Shown here piece after piece: positions 9,311 through 16,911 of a stretch of 61,896 nt of DNA. The stretch's first letter is position 1. Each line of letters opens with the position of its first letter. This stretch comes from UBA8514 sp050251415. Lineage in GTDB: Bacteria; Bacillota; Clostridia; Lachnospirales; Anaerotignaceae. The notes under the pieces were generated by a model. That model made no database searches and was not told the origin of the DNA. It saw only the letters and a list, made by a program, of their open reading frames with translations. A program made the position numbers and the translations under genes. The stretch spans positions 1 through 61,896 of the forward strand of contig JBFWMT010000004.1 of the NCBI GenBank assembly GCA_050251415.1, in the 5' to 3' direction.

Positions 9311-10366
9311 TTGAACAAAAAAACAGTAGTAGTACTATTTGGTGGTCAGTCTTCAGAACATGAGGTTAGCAGAATTTCTGCATCAACCATAATTTCTAAT
9401 ATAAATCAGGAAAAATATTATGTTATTCCTGTTGGCATAACAAAAGAAGGAAAATGGATGATTTATAATGGACCGGTTGAAAATATAAAAAATGGAGAGT
9501 GGGAGAAGTTTGGTACACCAGCTATTATAAGCCCAGATGCAAGCCAAAAAGGGATTTTGAAAATAGTTGGCAGTAAGGTTAAACTTATACCTGTAGATGT
9601 AGTTTTCCCCGTGCTTCATGGGCTATATGGTGAGGACGGAACAGTTCAAGGACTTTTTGAACTTGCCCAGATACCTTATGTTGGGTGTGGGGTACTGGCA
9701 TCCTCCGTTTCTATGGATAAGGTGTATACAAAAATTATTGCAAAAAATGCAAAAATTAATCAGGCAAACTATCTATATGTGTCAGCTTCAGATATTGGGA
9801 AGAAATCTACAGTATCAAAATTAGAGAAAAAAATAGGCTATCCCTGCTTTATTAAACCGTCAAATGCAGGTTCATCTGTTGGTATTACAAAGGCACACAA
9901 TAAGGAAGAACTTGTTAAAGGGCTTAAGCTTGCGGCATTGCACGACAAGAAGATATTGGTTGAAGAAAACATAACAGGGCGAGAATTGGAGTGTGCGGTG
10001 TTTGGTAACAATGAGGTTTCAGCCTCATCTGTAGGCGAAGTTCTTGCCGCGGCAGAGTTTTACGACTATGATGCAAAGTATAACAACTCAGAATCCAAAA
10101 CAATTATTCCTGCCAAACTTGACGAGAAAATTGTTAAAGAAATTCAGAAAACCGCAATTAAGGTATTTAAGTCAGTGGATGGCAGCGGCCTTGCAAGGGT
10201 AGATTTTTTCCTTGAAGATGGCACCAATAGGGTTGTGTTTAATGAGCTTAATACATTGCCTGGATTCACATCTATAAGTATGTACCCTAAACTTTGGGAA
10301 GACAGTGGAAAGCCTTTAGACAAACTGATTGAAGAGCTTATTGAGCTTGCGCTTGAAATACATTAA
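9311..10366 (+). CDS. ddl: D-alanine--D-alanine ligase
   Basis: A 351-residue ATP-grasp enzyme that joins two D-alanines for peptidoglycan. N-terminal VVLFGGQSSEHEVSRISA, VVFPVLHGLYGEDGTVQGL and VGCGVLASSVSMDK, then the ATP-grasp part CFIKPSNAGSSVGI, TGRELECAV and the C-terminal metal-binding RVDFFLEDG and FNELNTLPGFT. The start is a TTG at 9311 preceded by GAGGGAG; an upstream in-frame TTG at 9236 would add 25 residues unlike the family. It sits 12 bases before murI, so both D-amino-acid wall genes form one unit. Confidence 0.95.
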   Translation: MNKKTVVVLFGGQSSEHEVSRISASTIISNINQEKYYVIPVGITKEGKWMIYNGPVENIKNGEWEKFGTPAIISPDASQKGILKIVGSKVKLIPVDVVFPVLHGLYGEDGTVQGLFELAQIPYVGCGVLASSVSMDKVYTKIIAKNAKINQANYLYVSASDIGKKSTVSKLEKKIGYPCFIKPSNAGSSVGITKAHNKEELVKGLKLAALHDKKILVEENITGRELECAVFGNNEVSASSVGEVLAAAEFYDYDAKYNNSESKTIIPAKLDEKIVKEIQKTAIKVFKSVDGSGLARVDFFLEDGTNRVVFNELNTLPGFTSISMYPKLWEDSGKPLDKLIEELIELALEIH

Positions 10367-10378
10367 CGGAGGAATACC

Positions 10379-11182
10379 ATGGATAACAGACCGATAGGTA
10401 TTTTTGATTCGGGCGTTGGTGGTCTTACGGTTGCCAGCCAAGTTATTAAACAGCTTGAAAATGAAGAGATCGTTTATTTTGGAGATACTGCAAGAGTACC
10501 ATATGGTAATAAATCAAAGGAAACTATAACAAAGTTTTCACGCCAGGATGTTAGATTTTTGTTAAGCAAAGGTGTAAAGGCGGTTATTATTGCTTGCAAT
10601 ACAGCAAGTGCCAATAGCCTTGATGATTTAATAAATAATTTTGACATACCCGTTTTTGGTGTTGTTGTGCCAGGTGCAAAAGAGGCTGTGCGGGTTACCG
10701 AAAACCAAAAGGTGGGTATAATTGCAACCATAGGTACAGTTAGAAGTGATGCCTATAAAAAAGCCATAAACGGTGTTAACAGTAAAGTGCAAGTTTATTC
10801 CAAGGCGTGTCCGCTTTTTGTGCCACTGGCAGAAGAAGGCTGGGCAAATGAAGAAATAACAAGGCTTACAGCCCAAAAGTATTTAAAAGTGCTGGTTGAA
10901 AAGGGTGTTGATACAGTGGTTATGGGGTGTACACATTATCCACTTTTAAGGCAATGCCTGCAAAGTGTGGTAGGGGATGAAGTTAAACTTGTGGACCCAG
11001 CATATGAAACAGCCAAGGCTATAAAGGAATATCTTAGCAAAAACAATATGCTTAGAACAGCAAAAACACAGCCACAGCACAGCTTTTTTGTAAGTGATAC
11101 CACGGATATGTTTGAAAAAATATGCTCGGAAGCACTTAAAAAAACATATACAACAGAGGAAATAGATATAGAAAGCTATTAA
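10379..11182 (+). CDS. murI: Glutamate racemase
   Basis: A 267-residue cofactor-independent racemase giving D-glutamate for peptidoglycan. It shows IGIFDSGVGGLT with Asp10, and the two catalytic cysteines in ACNTASAN (Cys73) and GCTHYPLL (Cys184). Length is typical. The GGAGG site is 7-8 bases before the ATG. It forms a two-gene wall unit with ddl and is followed by two hairpins. Confidence 0.95.
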   Translation: MDNRPIGIFDSGVGGLTVASQVIKQLENEEIVYFGDTARVPYGNKSKETITKFSRQDVRFLLSKGVKAVIIACNTASANSLDDLINNFDIPVFGVVVPGAKEAVRVTENQKVGIIATIGTVRSDAYKKAINGVNSKVQVYSKACPLFVPLAEEGWANEEITRLTAQKYLKVLVEKGVDTVVMGCTHYPLLRQCLQSVVGDEVKLVDPAYETAKAIKEYLSKNNMLRTAKTQPQHSFFVSDTTDMFEKICSEALKKTYTTEEIDIESY

Positions 11183-11235
11183 TAAAAATAGATTGCTTGA
11201 AAGATTGGTTTGTATTTTTATATTGTAATTATTTT

Positions 11236-11276
11236 TTGGGGGTCTGTATAAAAAAGCAGGGCTCCCAAATTTTGTT
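11236..11276 (+). terminator. Probable terminator after murI
   Basis: An imperfect stem (TTGGG...TCTG with CAGGG...CCCAA) followed by TTTTGTTGT, about 50 bases after the murI stop. Confidence 0.5.
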
Positions 11277-11310
11277 GTCTAAATTTGTGTTTGTATAATT
11301 TTAGCATTAC

Positions 11311-11351
11311 AAAAGCCCCCTATATCACTAGGTATGATATAAGGGACTTTT
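11311..11351. terminator. Bidirectional hairpin between murI and the abrB-like gene
   Basis: A long imperfect stem (AAAAGCCCCCTATATCA with TGATATAAGGGACTTTT) flanked by A- and T-runs, between converging genes. A second GC-rich hairpin (CGCTGG/CCAGCG) at 11403-11421 lies just past the abrB-like stop. Confidence 0.7.
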
Positions 11352-11426
11352 CAACTTTTGTTTATTTTAAAGCTGTTCTTTAGGAACGCGCTATACGATA
11401 AACGCTGGTTTTGCTCCAGCGGAAAA

Positions 11427-11690
11427 CTATTCTGAAATTTTTAAGCCTGCAATTTTTGCCATTTCCATAATAGAAGCTATTGATACTTTTTTGCCGTTGA
11501 AGTCGATAAGATTGTCCATACTTCCTGTAAAAATATCAGCGGGTTCATATTTTTTCAATACAATCTTTTCCTCATCAACAAATATCTCAAGAGAGTCCTT
11601 AACGTCAATATTTAGACTACGTCTAAGTTCAATTGGAAGAACAACTCTCCCTAACTCGTCTACCTTTCTAACAATGCCTGTCGATTTCAT
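11427..11690 (-). CDS. abrB: AbrB-family transcriptional regulator
   Basis: An 87-residue protein. Its N-terminal 50 residues are the AbrB/SpoVT swapped-hairpin DNA-binding domain (STGIVRKVDELGRVVLPIEL, then RRSLNIDVKDSLEIFVDEE). The C-terminal 35 residues resemble the AbrB/Abh multimerisation part. Such proteins repress stationary-phase and sporulation genes during growth. The start follows AAAGGAGG; a longer frame has no ribosome site and is unlike the family. Divergent from spmA, so it could be under sporulation control or regulate its neighbour (inference). At 87 residues it is too short to be SpoVT (about 178). Confidence 0.88.
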   Translation of the reverse strand: MKSTGIVRKVDELGRVVLPIELRRSLNIDVKDSLEIFVDEEKIVLKKYEPADIFTGSMDNLIDFNGKKVSIASIMEMAKIAGLKISE

Positions 11691-11751
11691 TTTTCTACCT
11701 CCTTTCTTAATTTTATACAAACGTACCCGTGTGTACAAACACAGCATGAAC

Positions 11752-11780
11752 AAAATAACATAACTGTCAATAAATGTCAA
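11752..11780 (-). promoter_or_regulatory. Candidate SigA promoter of the abrB-like gene
   Basis: On the minus strand: TTGACA, a 17-base spacer, then TATTTT, about 60 bases before the start codon. A second TTGACA nine bases downstream overlaps the spacer. Confidence 0.45.
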
Positions 11781-11891
11781 CATATTCGCGCCAATTTTTG
11801 TAATATTGTAGGAATGGTAAAACTACCATGGATTCTAAATCAATCCTTTGTAGCATATTATATATTACAAGCTGTTTGGAGAGAGGTTAAA

Positions 11892-12473
11892 ATGCTTAAT
11901 TTTATATGGGGCGGAATGCTTATTTTGGGCATTATTTTTGGGGTTTGCTCGGGAAAAAGTGCAGAGGTTACAACAAGTATTATAAATGGGGGAAAAGATG
12001 CTGTTAATTTGGCCATAACCATGGCGGGAATCATCTCTTTTTGGTGTGGAATAATGAAAATAGCAGAAAATGGTGGAATTATAAAGGGCATTGCAAAAAG
12101 GCTTATGCCGCTTATGAAATTCCTTTTTCCGCAAGTGCCAAAGCACCATAAAGCGATGGAATATATAGCCACAAATCTTGCCGCAAATTTTCTTGGACTA
12201 GGCTGGGCGGCAACGCCTGCGGGACTAATGGCTATGAAAGAATTGCAAAGCCTTAACAAAGATAAAAGCGTCGCTTCCCGAGCTATGTGTATGTTTATGA
12301 TTATTAACATGTCATCAGTTCAGCTTATAGGTGTAAACATAATTGCTTACCGTGCACAGTATTTAAGCCACAATCCTTCCGAAATAATACTGCCGTCCAT
12401 AATCGCAACCTGTGGCTCTACTGTTGCGGGAATTATTGTGGCCCTTGTGTATGAAAGGGGGTTGGGAAAATGA
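11892..12473 (+). CDS. spmA: Spore maturation protein A
   Basis: A 193-residue membrane protein with about five hydrophobic segments. It matches SpmA in its opening (LNFIWGGMLILGIIFGV) and in NLAANFLGLGWAATPAGLMA followed by MCMFMIINMSSVQLI. SpmA and SpmB are needed for full dehydration of the spore core. The ATG at 11892 follows GAGAGG; an upstream in-frame ATG at 11814 would add a non-family extension without a ribosome site. A CATATTAT at 11854 resembles a SigE -10 box, but its -35 is weak. The stop overlaps spmB by four bases. Confidence 0.93.
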   Translation: MLNFIWGGMLILGIIFGVCSGKSAEVTTSIINGGKDAVNLAITMAGIISFWCGIMKIAENGGIIKGIAKRLMPLMKFLFPQVPKHHKAMEYIATNLAANFLGLGWAATPAGLMAMKELQSLNKDKSVASRAMCMFMIINMSSVQLIGVNIIAYRAQYLSHNPSEIILPSIIATCGSTVAGIIVALVYERGLGK

Positions 12474-13003
12474 GCTGGATTATATACATTTCTCAAATGC
12501 TTATGCCGCTTACGGTGTTTGGGGTTATTGTATACGGGTTTCTGCAGAATGTGAATATCTATGCATCTTTTGTTGAGGGTGCAAAGGAAGGGCTTCAAAC
12601 AGTTGTAGGTATATTGCCAACGCTAATTGGCCTTATGTGTGCGGTGGAGGTACTTCGTGGTTCTGGGGCACTGGAGGCACTTTGCAGGCTGATTAACCCA
12701 TTGGTAAGTCTAACAGGGTTTCCAGTGGAAGTGGTACCGTTAGCGCTGATGAAAGCAGTGTCATCCTCTGGGGCAACGGGACTTTTGATGGATATTTATA
12801 ATGTATTTGGCCCAGATTCTTTTACAGGAAAAGTAGCCAGTGTAATGATGGGTTCTACAGAAACTATTTTTTATACAATGAGTGTTTATTTTATGAGTGT
12901 AGGAATAAGAAAAACTAGATATACGCTACAGGGAGCACTTATTGCGAATTTGGCTGGAATTATCTGCGCATATGCAGTGGTTTTATGGGTTTTTGGAAGA
13001 TAG
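12470..13003 (+). CDS. spmB: Spore maturation protein B
   Basis: A 177-residue membrane protein, partner of SpmA. Family segments include EGAKEGLQTVVGILPTLIGL, LINPLVSLTGFPVEVVPLAL and GSTETIFYTMSVYFMSVGI. The ATGA overlap with spmA implies coupled translation. Length matches B. subtilis SpmB. Its 3' end faces a minus-strand tRNA pair. Confidence 0.93.
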   Translation: MSWIIYISQMLMPLTVFGVIVYGFLQNVNIYASFVEGAKEGLQTVVGILPTLIGLMCAVEVLRGSGALEALCRLINPLVSLTGFPVEVVPLALMKAVSSSGATGLLMDIYNVFGPDSFTGKVASVMMGSTETIFYTMSVYFMSVGIRKTRYTLQGALIANLAGIICAYAVVLWVFGR

Positions 13004-13008
13004 AATAC

Positions 13009-13039
13009 ATAAAAACCATCAGCCAATGGGTTGATGGTT
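13009..13039 (-). terminator. Terminator of the tRNA-Gly/tRNA-Arg transcript
   Basis: Stem AACCATCA/TGATGGTT with a T-run on the minus strand, 10 bases past the end of tRNA-Arg. Confidence 0.6.
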
Positions 13040-13048
13040 AGTTACTAA

Positions 13049-13121
13049 TGCACCTTATCAGAATCGAACTGACGGCCTTTCGGTTCGGAGCCGAACGCTC
13101 TATCCACTGAGCTAAAGATGC
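13049..13121 (-). tRNA. tRNA-Arg (anticodon CCG)
   Basis: A 73-base cloverleaf on the minus strand: acceptor GCATCTT paired with AAGGTGC, D arm TAGCTCAGTGGATAGAG, anticodon stem TTCGG/CCGAA around loop CTCCGAA (anticodon CCG), T arm with GTTCGATTC. CCA is not encoded. It follows tRNA-Gly in the same transcript by nine bases. Confidence 0.95.
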
Positions 13122-13130
13122 ACAAAAATA

Positions 13131-13201
13131 AGCGGATGACGGGAATCGAACCCGCATATTCAGCTTGGGAAGCTGATGTTCTACCACTAAACTACATCCG
13201 C
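13131..13201 (-). tRNA. tRNA-Gly (anticodon CCC)
   Basis: A 71-base cloverleaf on the minus strand: acceptor GCGGATG/CATCCGC, short D loop (AGTTTAGTGGTAGAAC), anticodon stem TCAGC/GCTGA around loop TTCCCAA (anticodon CCC), T arm GCGGGTTCGATTCCCGT. CCA is not encoded. Confidence 0.95.
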
Positions 13202-13209
13202 ATTTAATC

Positions 13210-13218
13210 ATTATATCA
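13210..13218 (-). promoter_or_regulatory. Extended -10 promoter of the minus-strand tRNAs
   Basis: TGATATAAT on the minus strand, 9 bases before the tRNA-Gly 5' end. No good -35 is visible, consistent with an extended -10 promoter. Confidence 0.45.
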
Positions 13219-13256
13219 CATTTAAGCTAAAAGTGAAGAAAAATTTTCAGGAAAAG

Positions 13257-13289
13257 CGCAGTGATTTTTTAAAATCCAAAATCACTGCG
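13257..13289 (-). terminator. Hairpin after the small minus-strand gene
   Basis: A perfect 12-bp stem (CGCAGTGATTTT/AAAATCACTGCG), 15 bases past the stop of the 62-residue protein; its minus-strand side ends in CTTTTCC. Confidence 0.65.
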
Positions 13290-13303
13290 TTTGCCTTACT
13301 TTA

Positions 13304-13492
13304 TCAGTTGCCTTTGCTGCTTAGTGGGTTATTCTTTGTTTCAAAAAAAATATCGTTTAGTGGGGCAGATTGGCAATGCTCATTATATTGAGAACCTTGC
13401 CGTATATTTTCAGTGCTTTCATCTATCAGGTCATTAGGTGAAAGCTTTTCACTTTCAGGCACGGCTGCTTTTTGTTGTTTTTTTCTGCTCAT
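13304..13492 (-). CDS. Small hydrophilic protein, 62 residues
   Basis: A short frame with a strong AAAGGAGG site 8 bases before its ATG and a hairpin right after its stop, both good signs of a real gene. The product is hydrophilic, starts with a basic stretch (SRKKQQKAA) and is rich in Ser, Asn, Glu and Gln with one Cys; no membrane segment or domain is visible. It lies downstream of hpf on the same strand but is separated from it by a terminator. I do not recognise it. Size and composition would suit a small acid-soluble or other sporulation-related protein, but it lacks SASP motifs. Confidence 0.6.
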   Translation of the reverse strand: MSRKKQQKAAVPESEKLSPNDLIDESTENIRQGSQYNEHCQSAPLNDIFFETKNNPLSSKGN

Positions 13493-13570
13493 GTGTTTAA
13501 ACCTCCTTTCACAGGTATTATCTGTAGTATTACATTTTGTTATTCCTAACAATCATTGTGATAGAGTAAA

Positions 13571-13597
13571 TAAAAAGCCACAGCAAAAGCTGTGGCT
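13571..13597 (-). terminator. Terminator of hpf
   Basis: A perfect 9-bp stem (AGCCACAGC/GCTGTGGCT) with loop of four and TTTTTATTT on the minus strand, 15 bases past the hpf stop. Confidence 0.85.
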
Positions 13598-13611
13598 TGA
13601 ATTATTTTATA

Positions 13612-14157
13612 CTAAATTTCAGGTTCAATTATTCCATACGTACCGTTCTTTCTTTTGTAAACAACATTTACTATATCGTTATCAACATTCATAAATACAA
13701 AAAAGTTGTGACCCAAAAGCTCCATCTGCATAACTGCTTCTTCAGCATCCATTGGTCTTAACTCAAAGCGTTTGTTTTTTTCAATAGCAATTGTCCCTTC
13801 GTCCTCAACAAGGGCATCCTCGCTAATAGGTATTGCCTCGTATTCAGCCTTAAAGGAGACATTCTGGCGTACCTTGGTTCTCATACGACCTTTGTATTTA
13901 ACCACCTGGCTTTCTATTATATCAACTGCCTTGTCAAGTGCAGCCATCATATCCTGCTGCATTGCCTCGGCGCGTACAAGCCTTTTAGCCATTGGTATTG
14001 TTACTTCAACTGTGTAATCTAGTTTTTCTGAACTGATTTTTACAGTGCCAACGGCATTGGGTGGAAACAATTTGGAAATCCTGTTTAGCTTGTCTTCAAT
14101 TTTTTCTTTGGTTTTGTCGCCTAATGTGATGTTTTTACCTTTGATGTTATAAGTCAT
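13612..14157 (-). CDS. hpf: Ribosome hibernation promoting factor, long form
   Basis: About 181 residues. N-terminal S30AE/RaiA domain (NIKGKNITLGDKTKEKIEDK, with basic RMRTKVRQN near its end) that binds the 30S decoding region, a linker, then the C-terminal dimerisation domain (about 125-181, with KRFELRPMDAEEAVMQMELL and GHNFFVFMNVD). The long form drives 100S ribosome dimers in Firmicutes. The ATG at 14157 gives the family N-terminus; a longer frame to 14184 lacks a ribosome site. GGAGGGAG sits upstream. Monocistronic between an AT-rich gap and a terminator. Confidence 0.95.
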   Translation of the reverse strand: MTYNIKGKNITLGDKTKEKIEDKLNRISKLFPPNAVGTVKISSEKLDYTVEVTIPMAKRLVRAEAMQQDMMAALDKAVDIIESQVVKYKGRMRTKVRQNVSFKAEYEAIPISEDALVEDEGTIAIEKNKRFELRPMDAEEAVMQMELLGHNFFVFMNVDNDIVNVVYKRKNGTYGIIEPEI

Positions 14158-14437
14158 ATAAAACAACTCCCTCCAAATAAGCATTGTGCTTACATATATT
14201 AAAACTTTATGTTGATAAAGTTTTATTCAATTTTAGTTACAAACGTGTGTTTGTAATAATATGAGCATTAAATTTCTTTTTCTATATTAATAGTATTCTC
14301 TATAAAAAGTAAAAATCCTTCTTTATGCAGTGAAAAAATACAAAAATCAGTAAATTATTATTTCTTTATTAATAATTCGACTTTTTTAGACCCATCAAAG
14401 ATGAGTTTAGCAATATACAAAGGCTATTCATAATAAT

Positions 14438-14497
14438 TGTGGATAGTGTGGATAACTTTGTGCATAACTTATTTAACGGCCTTTTCGTTGTGGACAA
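14438..14497 (+). other. Cluster of four DnaA-box-like sites
   Basis: Same-orientation 9-mers TGTGGATAG (14438), TGTGGATAA (14447), TGTGCATAA (14459) and TGTGGACAA (14489). The second and third are exact matches to the consensus TTATNCACA read on the other strand; the other two differ at one position. Density is far above chance. No dnaA or dnaN is nearby. Confidence 0.6.
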
Positions 14498-14678
14498 CTT
14501 ATTTTGCAGGTTTACGCAAACACGTTATGTAAATGGAATAAATTAGAATATCTTTGTTTAAAATAAAAGTAACAAAATTACGAAAAATATCAATAAAAGT
14601 ATAATAATATACAACCAGACATAGTTTATGCAGATATGTAAAATTTTGTAATTAGAACAACTGTTTTGTAGAAATTAC

Positions 14679-14716
14679 AAAAAAAGCAGAAAGTCTGTTT
14701 TTGAACAGACCTCTGC
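14679..14716 (-). terminator. Terminator of the macrodomain gene
   Basis: Stem GCAGA.GTCTGTT paired with AACAGAC.TCTGC (one mismatch), followed by seven T on the minus strand. Confidence 0.8.
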
Positions 14717-14722
14717 CGTATA

Positions 14723-15238
14723 TCATTTTTCTAATTTTTTAAGAGCATTTTTATAAATCTTTAGGGTTTCTTCATCAAAGCAAACAATAACAACCTTTTC
14801 AAATGAAGGGTTATCTTCCAAAAACTTATTAATTTGCTTAGTTGCTATAGTAGCTGCCAAATCTACAGGAAACCGATAAACTCCGGTACTTATAGAGGGA
14901 AAGGCAATAGATTTTATCCCATTTTGTTTTGCAAGGGCAAGGCTATTAGAATAACAATTAGCAAGAAGCTCTGGCTCTCCCTTATGTCCGCCACGCCATA
15001 TAGGCCCAGGGGTATGAATAACATGTTTTGCACTAAGTTTGTAGCCTGCAGTAATTTTAGCTTCTCCAGTGGCACAGCCCTTAAGCTTAACGCATTCGGC
15101 AAGAAGCTCTTCACCAGCCGCACTGTGAATAGCTCCATCAACTCCACCGCCACCTAAAAGGGAAGTATTTGCAGCATTAACAATGGCATCAGTCTTCATT
15201 TTTACGATGTCACCTTTTATAATAGTAAGCCTATCCAT
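14723..15238 (-). CDS. Macrodomain protein (O-acetyl-ADP-ribose deacetylase type)
   Basis: A 171-residue single macrodomain, close to the MacroD/YmdB type that removes acyl or ADP-ribose groups from O-acetyl-ADP-ribose or modified proteins. It shows GDIVKMKTDAIVNAANTSL, the ligand loop GGGGVDGAIH, HTPGPIW and SISTGVYRFP. AAGGGAG precedes the ATG. Monocistronic, with its own terminator. Substrate in vivo is unknown. Confidence 0.93.
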   Translation of the reverse strand: MDRLTIIKGDIVKMKTDAIVNAANTSLLGGGGVDGAIHSAAGEELLAECVKLKGCATGEAKITAGYKLSAKHVIHTPGPIWRGGHKGEPELLANCYSNSLALAKQNGIKSIAFPSISTGVYRFPVDLAATIATKQINKFLEDNPSFEKVVIVCFDEETLKIYKNALKKLEK

Positions 15239-15440
15239 GGCACCATCTCCCTTCGTGTAATTCTATTCTATATCCTTTTTCCGAAAAGGTAAACAGGTTT
15301 GTCGAAAAATATGTGAAAAATTTCTTCAATATTTTTATATTTACCAGATAAAATAATTTTATGTTGAAAAAATCAAAATAAAGTGCGAAAATATAAATAA
15401 TGATGCAAAAAATAGAGTAAAAAATAAAAGGAGTATTATT

Positions 15441-16799
15441 ATGGAAAATTTAAAAGCAATTATACTTGCTGCAGGGGAAGGCACAAGGATGAAATCTAAA
15501 ATACCAAAGGTACTGCATAAGGTAATGAACAAACCTATGGTAGAGCGTGTTATTGAAGCGGCACAGGGTGTTGGTGCACGGCAGGTGGCGGTGGTTGTTG
15601 GACACAAAGCGGATATGGTAAAAGAGGCTGTTAAAAATGAAAAGGTATCTTTTGCATTGCAGCAAAAACAGTTGGGCACAGGACATGCTGTTATGCAGGC
15701 TATAGATTTTATTGACGATGACAAGGATATAATAATACTTTACGGGGATACACCTCTTATAAAACAAGAAACGTTGAAAAACCTTGTAGAATTCCACAGG
15801 AGTGAGGATAACGGTGTATCCATAATATCTGCCGTGGTTGAGGATTCGGCAGGATACGGGCATATTATAAGGGACGAGAAAGGCAATTTTGTAAAGAATG
15901 TAGAGTATAAGGATGCGACTGAAGCAGAAAAGCAGGTTAAAGAGATAAATACGGGCATTTATTGCTACAAAGGCAGCAAGCTTAAGGAGGCCCTTGGTAA
16001 CCTTAAAAATAATAATGCACAGGGTGAATATTATCTTCCTGATACATTGGAGATTATACTTTCTGCAGGAAGCAAGGTTAACGCCATGAATGCAGATGAT
16101 GTAACTGAATTTTTTGGTGTAAACTCCCGTATTCAACTTTCAGAGGCAGAAGTTATACTTAAAAACAGGGTTAACCGTATGCACATGGAAAATGGTGTAA
16201 CCATAATAGACCCTGCACAGACCTACATTGAAGATAGCGTTAAAATAGGCTGTGACACAATCATCTACCCTGGGTGCGTACTGGAGGGGAAAACGGAAAT
16301 AGCCGAGGATTGCCATATTGGACCCTATGCAAAATTATCAAATATGAAAATAGGTAATGGCACAAAGGTTCAGTTTTCAACAGCCATTGATTCTGAAGTG
16401 GGTGAAAACACTACAGTTGGCCCCTATGCCTATATCCGTCCAAACTGCAAAATAGGAAATAACATAAAAGTAGGGGACTTTGTTGAAGTTAAAAATTCGG
16501 TGATTGGTGATGGAACAAAAATTTCCCATCTTACCTACATTGGCGACAGTGACGTTGGACAAAACATAAATTTTGGCTGTGGCACGGTAACCGTAAATTA
16601 TGACGGCAAAAACAAATTTAGAACGGTTATAGAGGATAATGTGTTTATTGGCTGTAATGCAAATCTTGTTGCCCCGGTTACCCTTAAGAAGGGGTCTTAT
16701 GTTGCCGCAGGTTCAACAATAACAAAAGATGTTCCGGAAAAAGCGCTTGCAGTTGCAAGAAATAAGCAGATAAACCTAGAAGGATGGACAAAAAAATAA
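15441..16799 (+). CDS. glmU: Bifunctional GlmU (GlcNAc-1-P uridyltransferase / GlcN-1-P acetyltransferase)
   Basis: A 452-residue enzyme making UDP-GlcNAc. N-terminal nucleotidyltransferase with AAGEGTRMKSKIPKVLHKV, GTGHAVMQA and LYGDTPL; from about residue 250 a left-handed beta-helix of hexapeptide repeats, including YIRPNCKIGNNIKVGDFVEV and NYDGKNKFRTVIED, for the acetyltransferase. Full length. AAAGGAG lies before the ATG. With glmM and glmS at the far end of the window it completes the amino-sugar pathway. The order glmU-prs-pth-mfd is that of B. subtilis near its origin. Confidence 0.97.
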   Translation: MENLKAIILAAGEGTRMKSKIPKVLHKVMNKPMVERVIEAAQGVGARQVAVVVGHKADMVKEAVKNEKVSFALQQKQLGTGHAVMQAIDFIDDDKDIIILYGDTPLIKQETLKNLVEFHRSEDNGVSIISAVVEDSAGYGHIIRDEKGNFVKNVEYKDATEAEKQVKEINTGIYCYKGSKLKEALGNLKNNNAQGEYYLPDTLEIILSAGSKVNAMNADDVTEFFGVNSRIQLSEAEVILKNRVNRMHMENGVTIIDPAQTYIEDSVKIGCDTIIYPGCVLEGKTEIAEDCHIGPYAKLSNMKIGNGTKVQFSTAIDSEVGENTTVGPYAYIRPNCKIGNNIKVGDFVEVKNSVIGDGTKISHLTYIGDSDVGQNINFGCGTVTVNYDGKNKFRTVIEDNVFIGCNANLVAPVTLKKGSYVAAGSTITKDVPEKALAVARNKQINLEGWTKK

Positions 16800-16911
16800 A
16801 TATTTTGTCATTTATACTTGAAATTTAGTATATTGAGGTGTAACATGGTTCTGTAGGTACAAAATTGTACTATAATAAATTTTGTTGGAACTGTTGGGAG
16901 GAAACGTAATT

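Larger units (their letters stand above)
14158..14722. other. AT-rich intergenic region with DnaA-box-like cluster
   Basis: This 565-base gap between hpf and the macrodomain gene has no convincing coding frame on either strand. It holds four DnaA-box-like 9-mers within 60 bases (annotated separately), flanked on the right by about 140 bases of nearly pure A+T (14521-14660) and a terminator for the macrodomain gene at its right end. The left part should also contain the hpf promoter, which I could not place firmly. Confidence 0.5.

Noticed and set aside
11427..11690. SpoVT
   Set aside because: The product is 87 residues and lacks the C-terminal GAF domain of SpoVT; it is an AbrB/Abh-type protein.
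14438..14497. Chromosomal replication origin (oriC)
   Set aside because: No dnaA or dnaN nearby, and plus-strand genes dominate on both sides, so there is no strand switch as expected at an origin. Kept only as a DnaA-box cluster.
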